Assembly: GCA_002309585.1 (NCBI GenBank)
Contig: DBXN01000130.1
Span: forward strand, 27,046 to 63,288
Direction of reading: 5' to 3'
From: Verrucomicrobia bacterium UBA1211
GTDB lineage: Bacteria > Verrucomicrobiota > Kiritimatiellia > RFP12 > UBA1067
Length of the DNA: 36,243 nucleotides
In this document: positions 16,888 to 26,804 of the stretch, in pieces
How the letters are laid out: every line of letters begins with the position of its first letter
How positions within the stretch are numbered: the first letter of the stretch is position 1
Notes under the pieces: generated by a model
The model's input: only the letters and a program-made list of their open reading frames with translations
Databases searched by the model: none
What the model was told of the DNA's origin: nothing
Position numbers and translations under genes: made by a program

Positions 16888-19800
16888 CTATCGCGAATCC
16901 GAAAGCGTTACGCTGAGTACCTGTGGGGCCGGCTCGAAAAAGACGGCGTTGATGACCGCGTTGTCGCCCCGGATGTTGTTGCATCTGAACCGGATCGACC
17001 GGTTATAGGTGAAAGTGGCGTATACCCCGCCCTCCATATTGTTGACACGGACAGTCGGCGCGATCCGGTTAAGCGTCTCCAGATCAAACGCGTCGATGTT
17101 CTGGTCCCGTCCGCCCGGACCCGGCTTGCAATCCGCCATATAAAGCGTCACGGTGTACGGATGCTGTCTCTTCAGCTTGATATCGACAGGGCACATCTGC
17201 AACCCGCTTGAATAGTAACATCCGAAGACGCGAGGCCCTGTTCCATCGCGCCGTGTGGGTAACGTCGCCCGCTCGTCAAAAGGGGTGACATCGGTCGAGC
17301 GGTGTCCGGCGGGATTCCCCAGATGGTCGAATGACACCGACTCCACATAGTCGGGAAGGTCGGCGAGATCACCATTGTTTTCACCCCCGCCGACGATGAA
17401 ATATCCGTCCTTCCCATACTTCGTGTGCCAGTTGCCGTAAGTCGAGCGATCAACGCCTCTGCAGGCCGCCGCATATCGATAGGACTCCTTGACAGCCGCC
17501 TTGGGTGTTCCCTCATACTGAACCGTAAACGTGTACTCACCCGGAGCGAGGTCATCTATGTAAACGAAGTCATCCGTCGGGCGGATACGGGCCGGATCGA
17601 CCTTCTCCGCCGTGATCGCCTTGACCGCCATGCCTTCCTTCGGAATCGCGAAGGTGGCTCTTGCACCGGGCGGCACCACAAGCGTGTGTCGGCCCTGATT
17701 CAGGTCGAAGCTCACATCGATCGCGCCATGGGGCGTCATCGTCCGGCCCGCCACCCGTTTGGCGTGTCCGTTGAAATGCGGAACAACCGCAAACCGCGAG
17801 AAGCCCGGCTCAACCGGTTTGATTCCCAGCATCTCCTCGCTGAGCCAGGTGAGGACGGCCGCGCCCCATGGATGCGCAAGGCTCGTGTGGCCGCTCTGCG
17901 TGAAGGGGATCGGACCGTTCTTTCCGAGAATGTCGTTCCAGTCTGGGTGATACACCTCGAAGAAACAGGTTCCGCCGTAACTGATCTGGCCGCCCCACAT
18001 ATCCATCACGCTTGCAAAAGCGTCATCATACCGGCCCGCCGCCGCCATCGCCTGCAAAAGGAAACACTGGTTGAACGGCGAATAGGAGAGCCGCTGCAGG
18101 CGGTCCGAGAGATCGGGATGGTACAGTTTCGCAGTATCCTCAATCAGCCCCGCGTTGATGGCATCGGCAGAGGCGTGCATGCCGAGCCGACCGAGATACT
18201 TCGGATCTGACAATACCGCCGCCGTCTTCGCCGCCGCCAGATTGCGGTACTTCGTCGCCTGCGCCGTTTCGCCGAGGCGATCAAGCGTCTCCGCGAAGTG
18301 CTTCCACGCGCCGATGGCAAGCATCTGGTAGGTCAACTTGTTCTGGTCACAGTCGGGATGGTCGAAACCGATGCCCGTACGCTCGTCCCACCCGACGAAG
18401 GCGAGATGGGTCGGATTGTCGAAAATCTGCGCGGCGTGGTCAAGCCGTCCGTATGCCGCCTGCAGAAGCGACCGTACGCCCACGGCGTCGCCCGAATACA
18501 TGTAGTAGTCGATGAGACTTTCGATCCAGTAGAGCTCGTAAGATTCAATCCCGTTACGATGGCTCTCGGTAAAGCGCAGGTTCTTGAGTACGGCTCCGTA
18601 GTTCGAGAACGCTGTGAGCGACGCGGCTTGCGCGGTATACGCATCGCCCGTCCAGGAGTAGCGGTCGCCCCGGTCCATGAGGATAGCGCCGAAGCTGTCC
18701 TCGCGCAGGTTCGCCCGCACGTCCCAGGCGGCGACATACCAAATGCGGTTGAGCATGGGGTTGTCGCTGATGAACGACCCCGTGTAGTTGCAGGGCATGA
18801 CCTGCGTCATCGCTCGAATGGCGGTGATCGTAAAGGGTTTGTCGAATCGCGTAACGTTGACGAATGCGAAACGGACGCCTTCGTAGAGTTCCCGGTTGAG
18901 TTCGAGCCGATAGGTCTTGTCGCCGTATTTCACCGGTTTCGCCGTCTTGTGGCCGGGAAAACTCTGCACCTCCCTATGCTCGCTCACGCCGAGCGTCACA
19001 TCGCCGGAGAGGTCCGGGCTGTCAATCTCAAGCCAGGCGGGAAGTTCGACCCCGAAGTCGATCCGCAGGGTTCCGGCGCCGTTCACCCGAACGGCGCACG
19101 TTTCAGAGGTGACGGTTTCCAGTCCCGTAAAGACGCCTTTACCCATGCGGTCCTCCGCCCGCTCCGGCAACGCCACATACACTTGAAGCGTCGAATCCGC
19201 TGACGGATTCTTCCATTGGTAGGCCGCAAGCGGGTCGGGCGATGCCGCTACCGCCGATGTGACCTCGGCACCGTCATCGACATAGGGATACGGCTGCGAC
19301 GCAGGTGAACGGCGCGTAAGAACCGGGGTGAGGGAGGAAGGCGTTTCCGTCTGATCAGCCGTTTTCGGCTCGCCGAAGAAAAGTGCGTTGAGCACCGCGT
19401 TGTCCCCTCCCACGCAGGCAAGACGGAAACGTAACGACTGGTTGTGGGAATAGACGAGATAGACGCCGCCGCCGAAATCGGTGACACTCGTCATCGGCGC
19501 AATCCGCTGGCTCGTCGTGACATCGAAGGCATCCACTTCCATGGCTCGTCCGCCGCCGTCGCAATCCGCGACATAGAGCGCCACGGTATAGGGACGTTGC
19601 TCGCGGAGATTCACGTTCGCGTAGAGTGTGCCGTGCAGCGCCGAATAGCAACAGGCGAAATGGCGCTCCGACCAACAGGGTTGCGTCGTCAGTCTCGCTT
19701 CGGGGTCGCGCGGCCTGATGCCGGACGAGCGGTTCGCCGACCGACCGTCACCCAAATCGAATGTCACCGACTCCACGTAGGCCGGCAGCGACACGCGATC

Positions 19801-22800
19801 GCTCGCGGGGTTTTCTCCGCCGATCAGATAGCAACCCTCGCTACCGTAGACGGTGAACCAGTCGCCTTTTGTCGAACGATCCAATGTCTGCCCGGCGTGG
19901 GCGTGTTTCAGCGTCGCGGCATCAGCCGTGAGCGAGACCGGCCCCATCAGCCCCGCCGCCCGCAACGCGGATCCGGCGCCGGGACCGGCAAGGACCCACG
20001 TTTCGCGCTGTTCTTCCGGAAGACCGGCGTCATAGACAAGCCGGTTGTGCCACGCGCTCGTCACGTCAATGCGCAACTCGTTCGCGCCAAGTTTCAGGAA
20101 CGGGCCGATCTCGCACCGGTACGGTTCACACCAGAGCGTCGTAACCTTCTTCCCGTTCACCCGGACCTCGGCCCACGCCTCGACGCGGCCTAGATCGAGG
20201 AGGCAACTTCCCGTCTTCTCGACCGTCACCGTCGTGCGGTAGGTGCCGGTGCCCGCGAAGGCCTTCTCCTCATCCGTGAGACCCGGCAATTCCTTCCACG
20301 CGTCGAAATCTGCGAGCGGACGGGCCGCTCCCTTCCCGAGCGCAAGCGTCCAGGCGCCCACCCTCGCCTGGGCAGTCGCCGGTTTATCCGCTTCCGCCGC
20401 TTGCGGCTTGGAGGGATCGAAGACAACGAACACGGCCTCATCGCTCGCCAGATCAAGGACGACCGCATCGCCCGCCCGCGCCGCCGGGTGCCTGCTTCCC
20501 GTCACGGGATCCCAGATCTCCGCCCCGCCCTTGGCGCGGAAGGTCACCGGACCTTTGAATCCCTCGGCCTTCGCCGTCACGAAGTACCACTCCCGGTGCC
20601 CATCCGTGCGATGGTTCCAGAGGATGCCGCCGTCCGAAACGTCTGGTGTTAAATCCGCAGTCGGATCTGCGGTACGCACAACGCGGCCGCCCGCCTGTTC
20701 GAGCGCGTCGATGCGCGCCCGGCTCTCGTCGGTCAGGTAGGTCTCCGGCGGCAGCCACAGCACGGTGTACGATGTCCCGTCCGGCAGTGTCCACCGTCCG
20801 TCCTTCACAGAGAGGCGCGTCATCAGCCCGTCGGGGTTGAGGTAGTCTTCTTTAAACCGGTTTCCGAACGGCTCTTCGTGTTCTGATGGTTTGTGGCCCA
20901 CATAGTCGCCGAGGTAGCGGAGGATGTCCGCGCACGGACGGCCCTCTTCGAGCATCACGTTGATACGTGAGAGGTAATCCGTCCACGACCGCATGTACGG
21001 CCACCAGGTCTGACCTCGCAGGAACGGCGTGCCGATGTTTGTGCCGAAGCTCGTTCCCGGCCGCTTCCAGTCCACCTGCGGATTATGCGTGTAGGTATGG
21101 AACACGCAGTGCGTCACGCCGCGCGCGAAGTGTTTGTTCCCGACGTTCTTCAAGAGGCGGAAGTTTTCGTTCCATGTGAGTTCAAAACTTGTGAACGCCT
21201 CGGCGGCGACGCGCTTTTTCCCGTAGATGTGCGCGGCCGAGACGCAGGGCACGACCGGCTTGAAGTCATGGTCGCCCACATAGCCGTCATTTCGGTGAGG
21301 TGCCCAGAATTCGGCCATCGGGGTGTCGGCGTACTTCCAGAACTTCAGGATGTCGCCGGGAATCACATCGCCGAACGCGGTTTCATATTGGATCTCCAGC
21401 CCGTCCCGGTGCGCGAGATCGCTCATGCGTCGGTAGAAATTCTCTTCGATGAGCGAACTGATCAGGTTGCGCCAATCCAGCAGGAATGTGTCCGTTTTAG
21501 CGGGTGTATCGAGCACCCAGCCGAAGATTGCCGGTAGGTACTTGCGTAGCGGATACCCCTTAGCCTGACGGAAGTACTCCTCCATCCGCCAGGTCCAGGT
21601 CTGGCGCGAACACTCCCAGCTGTCGAGCAGCACGCCCGCGAGTTTTCCGCCGGCGAGCGGCCCCTTCGCGAGTCGGCCGATATACCCCGCGTACTGCGCC
21701 TCGGCGCCCCTTGGGTCGAGCTTGTCGCACTCCCAGCCCGTTCCCTCTGCCGGCGCCGGACCGTTCCGTAGGCACATGTTCACATGGCCGAAACGCAGGA
21801 TCGTCCAGCGGCCGTCCTTTGGCAACGGTGCCGAAACAGTTCCGTCCGACGCAAGACTGGAAGTGAGGTCAATGATCGCTTCAGTCTTCACGCGGGTAGC
21901 TGTCGTCTGTTTCGGGTCGTTCAGTTCCCAGCCGAGTCCGCACAGCGTCCAACCTGCGCGTCCCTCCCAATTGTCGAACCGGGCGCTTGATGACAATCGC
22001 ACCCAAGGAGTACGGATGGGGCGCTTGGTTGTAAAGGTAACCCGCCACTTTGCGGCCGTCGTCTCGTCACAGGCGAGCGTCATCGGCACGGATCGATGCC
22101 AGTTTCCTTGCGGATAGTCGAATATGCGCACGACTTTGGCGGTTCCGTCCGGCGCGATCGCCTCAAGTTTGACTTGCGTATCTATGTTGTAAGCGTACGC
22201 ATGGTTTAACCCGTTCGGATCCGGCACCGTGAAAGACCGTACCGTCACGGGATGGTCGTAGGTGAGGGTATGGACCAGTCCCTTGACCTCGTCCTTGGCA
22301 GGCTTAAGTTCTCCTGGCAGATCGCCTTCCGGGGTCGGGAAGGCCAGTACCGCCACGTCCTTGTAGTCGAGGTCGGCGTTGCGCGGATCGCGCGCCGGAT
22401 GGGTCTGAACCGAGAACTGTCCGTTCACGACCTCGACGTCCGCCCGCGAATAGACGAGTTCGCGCATGGCCGTCGCGGGTGTGATCCAGGGGCCGCCGCT
22501 CATCGACCAGCCGGGACAGTTCTGCATCTTGAAGGAGAGACCCAGCCGTTTGCACTCGTCCGCCGTGAAGGCGACAAGCGAATCCCATTCCGGACTCAGG
22601 CAGACGATTTGCTTCGGGACGTTCGGCCACGGACCGCCGAATTGCCCGTGGAAGAATTGGATGCCCCGGATACCCGCGTCCGCGATCGCCTCAAGATCGG
22701 CTGTGATCCCCTCGCGCGTGACATTGCCGCCGATGATGTGGAACCAGGTTTCAGGGCGGTTCTCGACGGGTGGCGTTTCGAAACGCCCCCATTCAAGATC

Positions 22801-22875
22801 GCCCGCCGCCGGACACACATTCCCTGCCAATGCCGCGAACAGGCCCAGGAGGAACAGGATTTGTTTCTGATTCAT
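16888..22875 (-). CDS. Giant secreted GH106-CBM-GH78-CBM fusion rhamnosidase (1995 aa)
   Basis: A signal peptide (MNQKQILFLLGLFAALAG) precedes a full GH106 module (about 30-980: PETWFHIIGGNVTREGI, YETAFGDV, MAEFWAPH, AAEAFTSF with Glu559, C-terminal jelly roll). A ~175-residue beta-rich module follows (about 990-1165), starting DRST-x-GDW and ending AVLNALFF. Next comes a GH78-like module (about 1180-1790) with the CNYTGSFISDNPMLN entry, the WTGDA motif, and the HPWGAA and LGIKPVEPGF end motifs. The protein ends with a second copy of the beta-rich module (about 1805-1985). In the GH78 part the acid position reads R-G-D1404-R instead of R-D-E-R; a candidate base Glu1640 (TCFFEVY) is present. 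The start has AAGGA 8 nt upstream. Rhamnose removal by two unrelated folds on one chain is inferred; activity of the GH78 part is uncertain. Confidence 0.82.
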   Translation of the reverse strand: MNQKQILFLLGLFAALAGNVCPAAGDLEWGRFETPPVENRPETWFHIIGGNVTREGITADLEAIADAGIRGIQFFHGQFGGPWPNVPKQIVCLSPEWDSLVAFTADECKRLGLSFKMQNCPGWSMSGGPWITPATAMRELVYSRADVEVVNGQFSVQTHPARDPRNADLDYKDVAVLAFPTPEGDLPGELKPAKDEVKGLVHTLTYDHPVTVRSFTVPDPNGLNHAYAYNIDTQVKLEAIAPDGTAKVVRIFDYPQGNWHRSVPMTLACDETTAAKWRVTFTTKRPIRTPWVRLSSSARFDNWEGRAGWTLCGLGWELNDPKQTTATRVKTEAIIDLTSSLASDGTVSAPLPKDGRWTILRFGHVNMCLRNGPAPAEGTGWECDKLDPRGAEAQYAGYIGRLAKGPLAGGKLAGVLLDSWECSRQTWTWRMEEYFRQAKGYPLRKYLPAIFGWVLDTPAKTDTFLLDWRNLISSLIEENFYRRMSDLAHRDGLEIQYETAFGDVIPGDILKFWKYADTPMAEFWAPHRNDGYVGDHDFKPVVPCVSAAHIYGKKRVAAEAFTSFELTWNENFRLLKNVGNKHFARGVTHCVFHTYTHNPQVDWKRPGTSFGTNIGTPFLRGQTWWPYMRSWTDYLSRINVMLEEGRPCADILRYLGDYVGHKPSEHEEPFGNRFKEDYLNPDGLMTRLSVKDGRWTLPDGTSYTVLWLPPETYLTDESRARIDALEQAGGRVVRTADPTADLTPDVSDGGILWNHRTDGHREWYFVTAKAEGFKGPVTFRAKGGAEIWDPVTGSRHPAARAGDAVVLDLASDEAVFVVFDPSKPQAAEADKPATAQARVGAWTLALGKGAARPLADFDAWKELPGLTDEEKAFAGTGTYRTTVTVEKTGSCLLDLGRVEAWAEVRVNGKKVTTLWCEPYRCEIGPFLKLGANELRIDVTSAWHNRLVYDAGLPEEQRETWVLAGPGAGSALRAAGLMGPVSLTADAATLKHAHAGQTLDRSTKGDWFTVYGSEGCYLIGGENPASDRVSLPAYVESVTFDLGDGRSANRSSGIRPRDPEARLTTQPCWSERHFACCYSALHGTLYANVNLREQRPYTVALYVADCDGGGRAMEVDAFDVTTSQRIAPMTSVTDFGGGVYLVYSHNQSLRFRLACVGGDNAVLNALFFGEPKTADQTETPSSLTPVLTRRSPASQPYPYVDDGAEVTSAVAASPDPLAAYQWKNPSADSTLQVYVALPERAEDRMGKGVFTGLETVTSETCAVRVNGAGTLRIDFGVELPAWLEIDSPDLSGDVTLGVSEHREVQSFPGHKTAKPVKYGDKTYRLELNRELYEGVRFAFVNVTRFDKPFTITAIRAMTQVMPCNYTGSFISDNPMLNRIWYVAAWDVRANLREDSFGAILMDRGDRYSWTGDAYTAQAASLTAFSNYGAVLKNLRFTESHRNGIESYELYWIESLIDYYMYSGDAVGVRSLLQAAYGRLDHAAQIFDNPTHLAFVGWDERTGIGFDHPDCDQNKLTYQMLAIGAWKHFAETLDRLGETAQATKYRNLAAAKTAAVLSDPKYLGRLGMHASADAINAGLIEDTAKLYHPDLSDRLQRLSYSPFNQCFLLQAMAAAGRYDDAFASVMDMWGGQISYGGTCFFEVYHPDWNDILGKNGPIPFTQSGHTSLAHPWGAAVLTWLSEEMLGIKPVEPGFSRFAVVPHFNGHAKRVAGRTMTPHGAIDVSFDLNQGRHTLVVPPGARATFAIPKEGMAVKAITAEKVDPARIRPTDDFVYIDDLAPGEYTFTVQYEGTPKAAVKESYRYAAACRGVDRSTYGNWHTKYGKDGYFIVGGGENNGDLADLPDYVESVSFDHLGNPAGHRSTDVTPFDERATLPTRRDGTGPRVFGCYYSSGLQMCPVDIKLKRQHPYTVTLYMADCKPGPGGRDQNIDAFDLETLNRIAPTVRVNNMEGGVYATFTYNRSIRFRCNNIRGDNAVINAVFFEPAPQVLSVTLSDSR

Positions 22876-23012
22876 ACGCGATTCCTTATCTGTAACGTCA
22901 TCGTCTGCAAATCATCCATCTTCCCGCCCAGGCGAGAAGGGGGGACGCGCTCCGTCGCGTCCGCAGAACCTTCCCGTACCGGGCGCGGGTATCAGGCTTT
23001 TACGCAGCGGCA
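22876..23012. other. Short gap with two GC-rich hairpins
   Basis: No gene and no convincing promoter. Two inverted repeats lie side by side: 22920-22939 (about 8 bp with one wobble pair, on the reading cttcccgcc/ggcgagaag) and 22943-22962 (ggacgcg with cgcgtcc, 7 bp perfect, 6-nt loop). They could attenuate transcription between the beta-strand-repeat gene and the fusion gene. Confidence 0.5.
22943..22962 (-). terminator. GC-rich hairpin between the beta-strand-repeat gene and the fusion gene
   Basis: The perfect arms ggacgcg and cgcgtcc surround a 6-nt loop, about 50 bp after the stop at 23013. No U-tract follows. It is adjacent to a second hairpin at 22920-22939. It may be a partial terminator or an RNA-stabilising element separating two coexpressed genes. 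Confidence 0.35.
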
Positions 23013-26000
23013 TTATCGGACGAAGAGGATCAATCCACTTCCCAGCGCATACCCTGTTTCCGTGCGGATGAGGTAACGTCCCGCTTCCTTGCTTGCCTCA
23101 TCCAGCTTGAACACGACGCTTTCCGGCGGCGGATTTTCACCCCATGTGATGATCTCCTCAGCGTTTTTGGGCACCGCGCGCAGATGGACATCAATCGTGA
23201 TCGTCGCGTCTTCCGCGAATGTGGCCGTACCCGTCGTGCCGCTCGTCTCGAAGGTACAGGTCGGTGTCCAGGTGCCGGGGCAGACGTTCAGATCGAGAAT
23301 CGCGCCGTCCTGAAGCTCGCAACTGTGCCAGCGGGTTCCCGGTTGGAACCGTCTGTGTACAATCAAGCTGCTCCCCTCACCCGTGATATCCTCATCTCCC
23401 GTGTAGTGCGAGAGGTATTCGCCTAACACATTCGTGCCAGGATTAACCTCCATCGACACGTCTTCAATCTGGAATATAGTATCCGACGCCGTCAGGTCAC
23501 GCTCGTATCCACTACGGTTCAACAGCAACTTGCCACCGCCCTGAACCACGATCCTGCCTCCACCCGTAATGGTCGTGTTCGCAAAGAGGAAGAGTTCGGA
23601 AGGGGCGATTGTCACCGTCAGCGTATGGCCTCCGAGATCGAGCGTTGTCAGTCCATATTCATTGACCAGAAGGCCGAATGAACGTCCTTCGATTTTCGAG
23701 TCCACCTTCAGCACGACATTAATGAGAGAAGGATTGAAGTGAAGTCCCCGCGGGGTGGTGTTCTCTATCCGGCCACCCGACAGCACAATCAGTCTCGGAG
23801 CGTTGGCCTGTCCGTCCATGTCGAACACGCCTTTCGTTGCCACTTCGAGGCAGGTACCCAGCCCATAGGCTCCGCCTTGGAAAGCCGTATCGTAGAAACC
23901 GGATATGAGACGTCCCCCATCAATCCGCGTTCCACCCAGATAGGGCTGGGTCTTGGCAGCAGTCAACGTGCCGGCACCCCGCTTGACGAGTTTCAGATTG
24001 CCGTCAAGCATGAGCGCGGCGGTCGAGAGGTGCGTATCGGCGGCCAGATCGAACACCAGCTCGCCCGGCGCGAGGGGGCGGAGCGAGACATTGTCGACCG
24101 CGCCGCAGCGGTAGTGGGGATTCTCATTCGTGCGCGACTCGCCGCGCAGCGTGAAGGTGTGCGTGCCCGCCGTCAAGTAGATGCCGACCTTCTGGGTTGT
24201 GAAGGCATTCTCCAGACAGTCCACATGATACATCGTGATGCCATCGAACTCGATGTGAACACGCAGGTTGTTGTATCCCGGACGTCCAGCGTAATCGAAC
24301 GATAGCAAATACATGCCAGTATGCGGTACCGAAAACGTCTGCGTGAGCGCACAGTCACCCTGAAGAAATGCCGCATATGACCCATCTGTCGGCGCGGCTC
24401 CGAGCCAAGGCGAACCGCCCATCGCAAGACCTGGGCCTTCCCCCGTACGCGTCGACGAACTGAGCCATCCTGTCGCCTGGTCGAGGCGGGTTTCATGGAA
24501 ATAGGTCCAATTGCCGCTTGAAAGTCCGCCGATGAAAGTTTCGAAACTCCCGTTCGCAAGAATGCTCGCGCCGGTCGGGCCGGTGCTGTCGATGAACTGT
24601 CCTTCGCCTGTATAGCCCGCAAGCTGCAGGGTATGTCCGCACAGGTCGATCTCACCCGTGAGTTTCACATGGGGCCCGAGACCGCGCAGGTCGCAGTCCG
24701 CCGTCAGGGTACAGGGCCCCAACTCGGCAAGGCTGTGGGGGAGCGATTCGGCCGCCGGCGCCTGGAGATTCAGTGCCCCGGCGATTCCGACCAGGGTTCC
24801 CTCACCCGGCAGGGCATCAGCCACGGCTTTACCGGCAACGTTCGTGCATGCCCAGTTCGCCGGATCGGCCGGGTCGCCCGGACGCCCTGCGCCCGTCCAA
24901 TGCGCCACGGCGATCGCGGAACCGCCCGTCTCGTCCATACCGTAAAACAGTCCGGCATCGGAGATGTAAGGATCAACGCCCTTTGCGGCGGTCACCTCGT
25001 CGAAGACGAATGTCGTGCCGGTCGGGGCCGAGCCGAGCCAGTTGACAAGCTGCTCGCCGAAGGCCGGCGCGCGCCCGCGCAGATCGACCGTCACCGTCGC
25101 CTCCGACGCGAAGGCCACCACCCCCTCCGGATTGTTTTCGGCGAAGGCGCAGCTGTTCGTGAACACCCCTGAAACCTCCCGGAGATCCAGCGTCGCGCCA
25201 TCCTGCAGCTCGCACGAATGCCAGCGCGTCTGCGGCGCGAAGGTCCCATGGACGCGCAACTTCGAGTCGGCCGACTCGCTGTTGCGGTCACCCGTATAGA
25301 GGGAGATGTAGTCTCCCACATCATGGTCACCCGCGTATGTATGGATGCTCGCGTCGCGGATCTCGAGGGCGGTTCCCTCCGCCTTCACGGGGAAACTGCC
25401 GGCCAGATTTCCGAGAATGAGCGTACCGCCGCCATCGACGACGATGCGGCCTCCGCCGGTGGCCGTCATGGTGACCATGTGCAACTCCCGGTCAGGCTCG
25501 ATACCCACGTTCAGCGTGTGGCCGTTGAGGTTGAGCGCGGTCGATTGCCATCCCTGCCGGATGATGCCAAAGTCAGCGCCGGCGAGCGTCGAGTCGGACG
25601 TGAGCGTCAAGGTGCGGATACACGGCAACTGGCCGCTTGGTACGGAGTTCGTCACCGTGCCGCCGTCGAGCTGGATTTCCAGCGGACTGTTGGAGGTCCC
25701 GGCGAGGTCGAGTGTCGCCGCCTCGCCGACCTTGACACACGAACGGGCACCATAGACTGTACCGGCCCAGGTCGTTTCACGCAAGCCGGCTTTGAGAAGG
25801 CCGGCGCGCACCTCCGTCTCGCCGGTGTAACTCTGAGCTGGCTTGGCCACCGTCAACGTGCCTTCGCCCACCTTGACCAGTTTCAAGTTACCGGCGAAGG
25901 TGACCGAGTCGTTCACCAATTCCGTCTCTTCGGGAATGTCCAACGTCAGCACGGCAGGCGGAAACTCGCCATGCGGACGGAGCGAGATAGCGTCCAGACA

Positions 26001-26684
26001 GCCGCAACGGTGTCCCGCGGGGACATAATCGAGCGAATCGCCACAGAAGGCCAGCTCATGATCACCCTCCGTGAGTTCCAGCTCGATCTCCTTTGTCTGG
26101 AAGAAGGTGGTTTCCGTACAATCCACATATCCATATCCGACACCATCGATCTTGACGTGGATGCGAAGGTCGCTATAACCCGGCCGTCCGATATAGGCGA
26201 AGGAGAGGAGGTAGGTCCCCGACCGGGACACGCTAATCGTCTGGTAGATGTCGTGGTTCCCCTGCATGAAACAGGCGCGCCCGCCCTCCGCCGGATCAAC
26301 GGAGAGCCATGGCGATCCTTTCGCCGTCTGACCGGGCCCGTTTCCTCCCGAACTCGTCCAATTCCAGCCGACCGCCTGCGGCGCACCGTCATGATAGTAG
26401 TAGGACCAATTCCCGGCGGTATCCGTTAAATTCTCGAAACTGCCGTTCGTAACGAGTTCGCCTCCGCTTGAAATGGTTCCCTCGCCGGCAAGATCAGACA
26501 ATGCGAGCGAATGGCCGTTCAATGCCACGGTGACGCCGGCGGCGATCGTCACCCTACCCTGCCCGCGCCAATCGGTATCTTCGGTCAAAGTGAGGTCTTC
26601 CGTGATATCGATATCTGCCCGAACGGCGCAAGCGGCGCACAGGAACCCGACCATCACGATCCGTTTCATCCAAACTTTTCTCAT
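23013..26684 (-). CDS. Secreted beta-strand-repeat protein with tandem internal duplication (1223 aa)
   Basis: The start at 26684 (AGGAG, 7 nt) gives a signal peptide MRKVWMKRIVMVGFLCAACAVRA. The mature protein is two ~500-560-residue copies of one architecture. The first begins near residue 80 (NGSFEN) and the second near 710 (NGSFET). Each copy has a jelly-roll carbohydrate-binding-like domain (GSPWL, YLLSF-YxGRPGY, LRxHxxxDG, RCGxxDxxSLRP), then GNLKLVK-x-G-x-GTLT, the autotransporter-associated beta-strand repeat (PATR) signature, then a beta-helix-like region (TATGGGRIVVDGGG; TRWHSCELQDGA). No C-terminal barrel, PEP-CTERM or other sorting tail is seen; it ends LGSGLILFVR. A surface or extracellular binding role next to the rhamnosidases is inferred. 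Confidence 0.78.
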   Translation of the reverse strand: MRKVWMKRIVMVGFLCAACAVRADIDITEDLTLTEDTDWRGQGRVTIAAGVTVALNGHSLALSDLAGEGTISSGGELVTNGSFENLTDTAGNWSYYYHDGAPQAVGWNWTSSGGNGPGQTAKGSPWLSVDPAEGGRACFMQGNHDIYQTISVSRSGTYLLSFAYIGRPGYSDLRIHVKIDGVGYGYVDCTETTFFQTKEIELELTEGDHELAFCGDSLDYVPAGHRCGCLDAISLRPHGEFPPAVLTLDIPEETELVNDSVTFAGNLKLVKVGEGTLTVAKPAQSYTGETEVRAGLLKAGLRETTWAGTVYGARSCVKVGEAATLDLAGTSNSPLEIQLDGGTVTNSVPSGQLPCIRTLTLTSDSTLAGADFGIIRQGWQSTALNLNGHTLNVGIEPDRELHMVTMTATGGGRIVVDGGGTLILGNLAGSFPVKAEGTALEIRDASIHTYAGDHDVGDYISLYTGDRNSESADSKLRVHGTFAPQTRWHSCELQDGATLDLREVSGVFTNSCAFAENNPEGVVAFASEATVTVDLRGRAPAFGEQLVNWLGSAPTGTTFVFDEVTAAKGVDPYISDAGLFYGMDETGGSAIAVAHWTGAGRPGDPADPANWACTNVAGKAVADALPGEGTLVGIAGALNLQAPAAESLPHSLAELGPCTLTADCDLRGLGPHVKLTGEIDLCGHTLQLAGYTGEGQFIDSTGPTGASILANGSFETFIGGLSSGNWTYFHETRLDQATGWLSSSTRTGEGPGLAMGGSPWLGAAPTDGSYAAFLQGDCALTQTFSVPHTGMYLLSFDYAGRPGYNNLRVHIEFDGITMYHVDCLENAFTTQKVGIYLTAGTHTFTLRGESRTNENPHYRCGAVDNVSLRPLAPGELVFDLAADTHLSTAALMLDGNLKLVKRGAGTLTAAKTQPYLGGTRIDGGRLISGFYDTAFQGGAYGLGTCLEVATKGVFDMDGQANAPRLIVLSGGRIENTTPRGLHFNPSLINVVLKVDSKIEGRSFGLLVNEYGLTTLDLGGHTLTVTIAPSELFLFANTTITGGGRIVVQGGGKLLLNRSGYERDLTASDTIFQIEDVSMEVNPGTNVLGEYLSHYTGDEDITGEGSSLIVHRRFQPGTRWHSCELQDGAILDLNVCPGTWTPTCTFETSGTTGTATFAEDATITIDVHLRAVPKNAEEIITWGENPPPESVVFKLDEASKEAGRYLIRTETGYALGSGLILFVR

Positions 26685-26804
26685 GTCTTTCTCCTCGCTT
26701 ACCACTATCACGATCGCCAGCCTTATGGCGGAGATGGGCAGTGGACACCCTACTCCTTTGTTTTTTTGATAGTATTGATGGTTCCTGTGTAAAAAACAAG
26801 GTGT

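Noticed and set aside
23013..26684. Classical type V autotransporter
   Set aside because: PATR repeats are present but the C-terminal beta-barrel is missing; the chain ends a few residues after the last repeat region.
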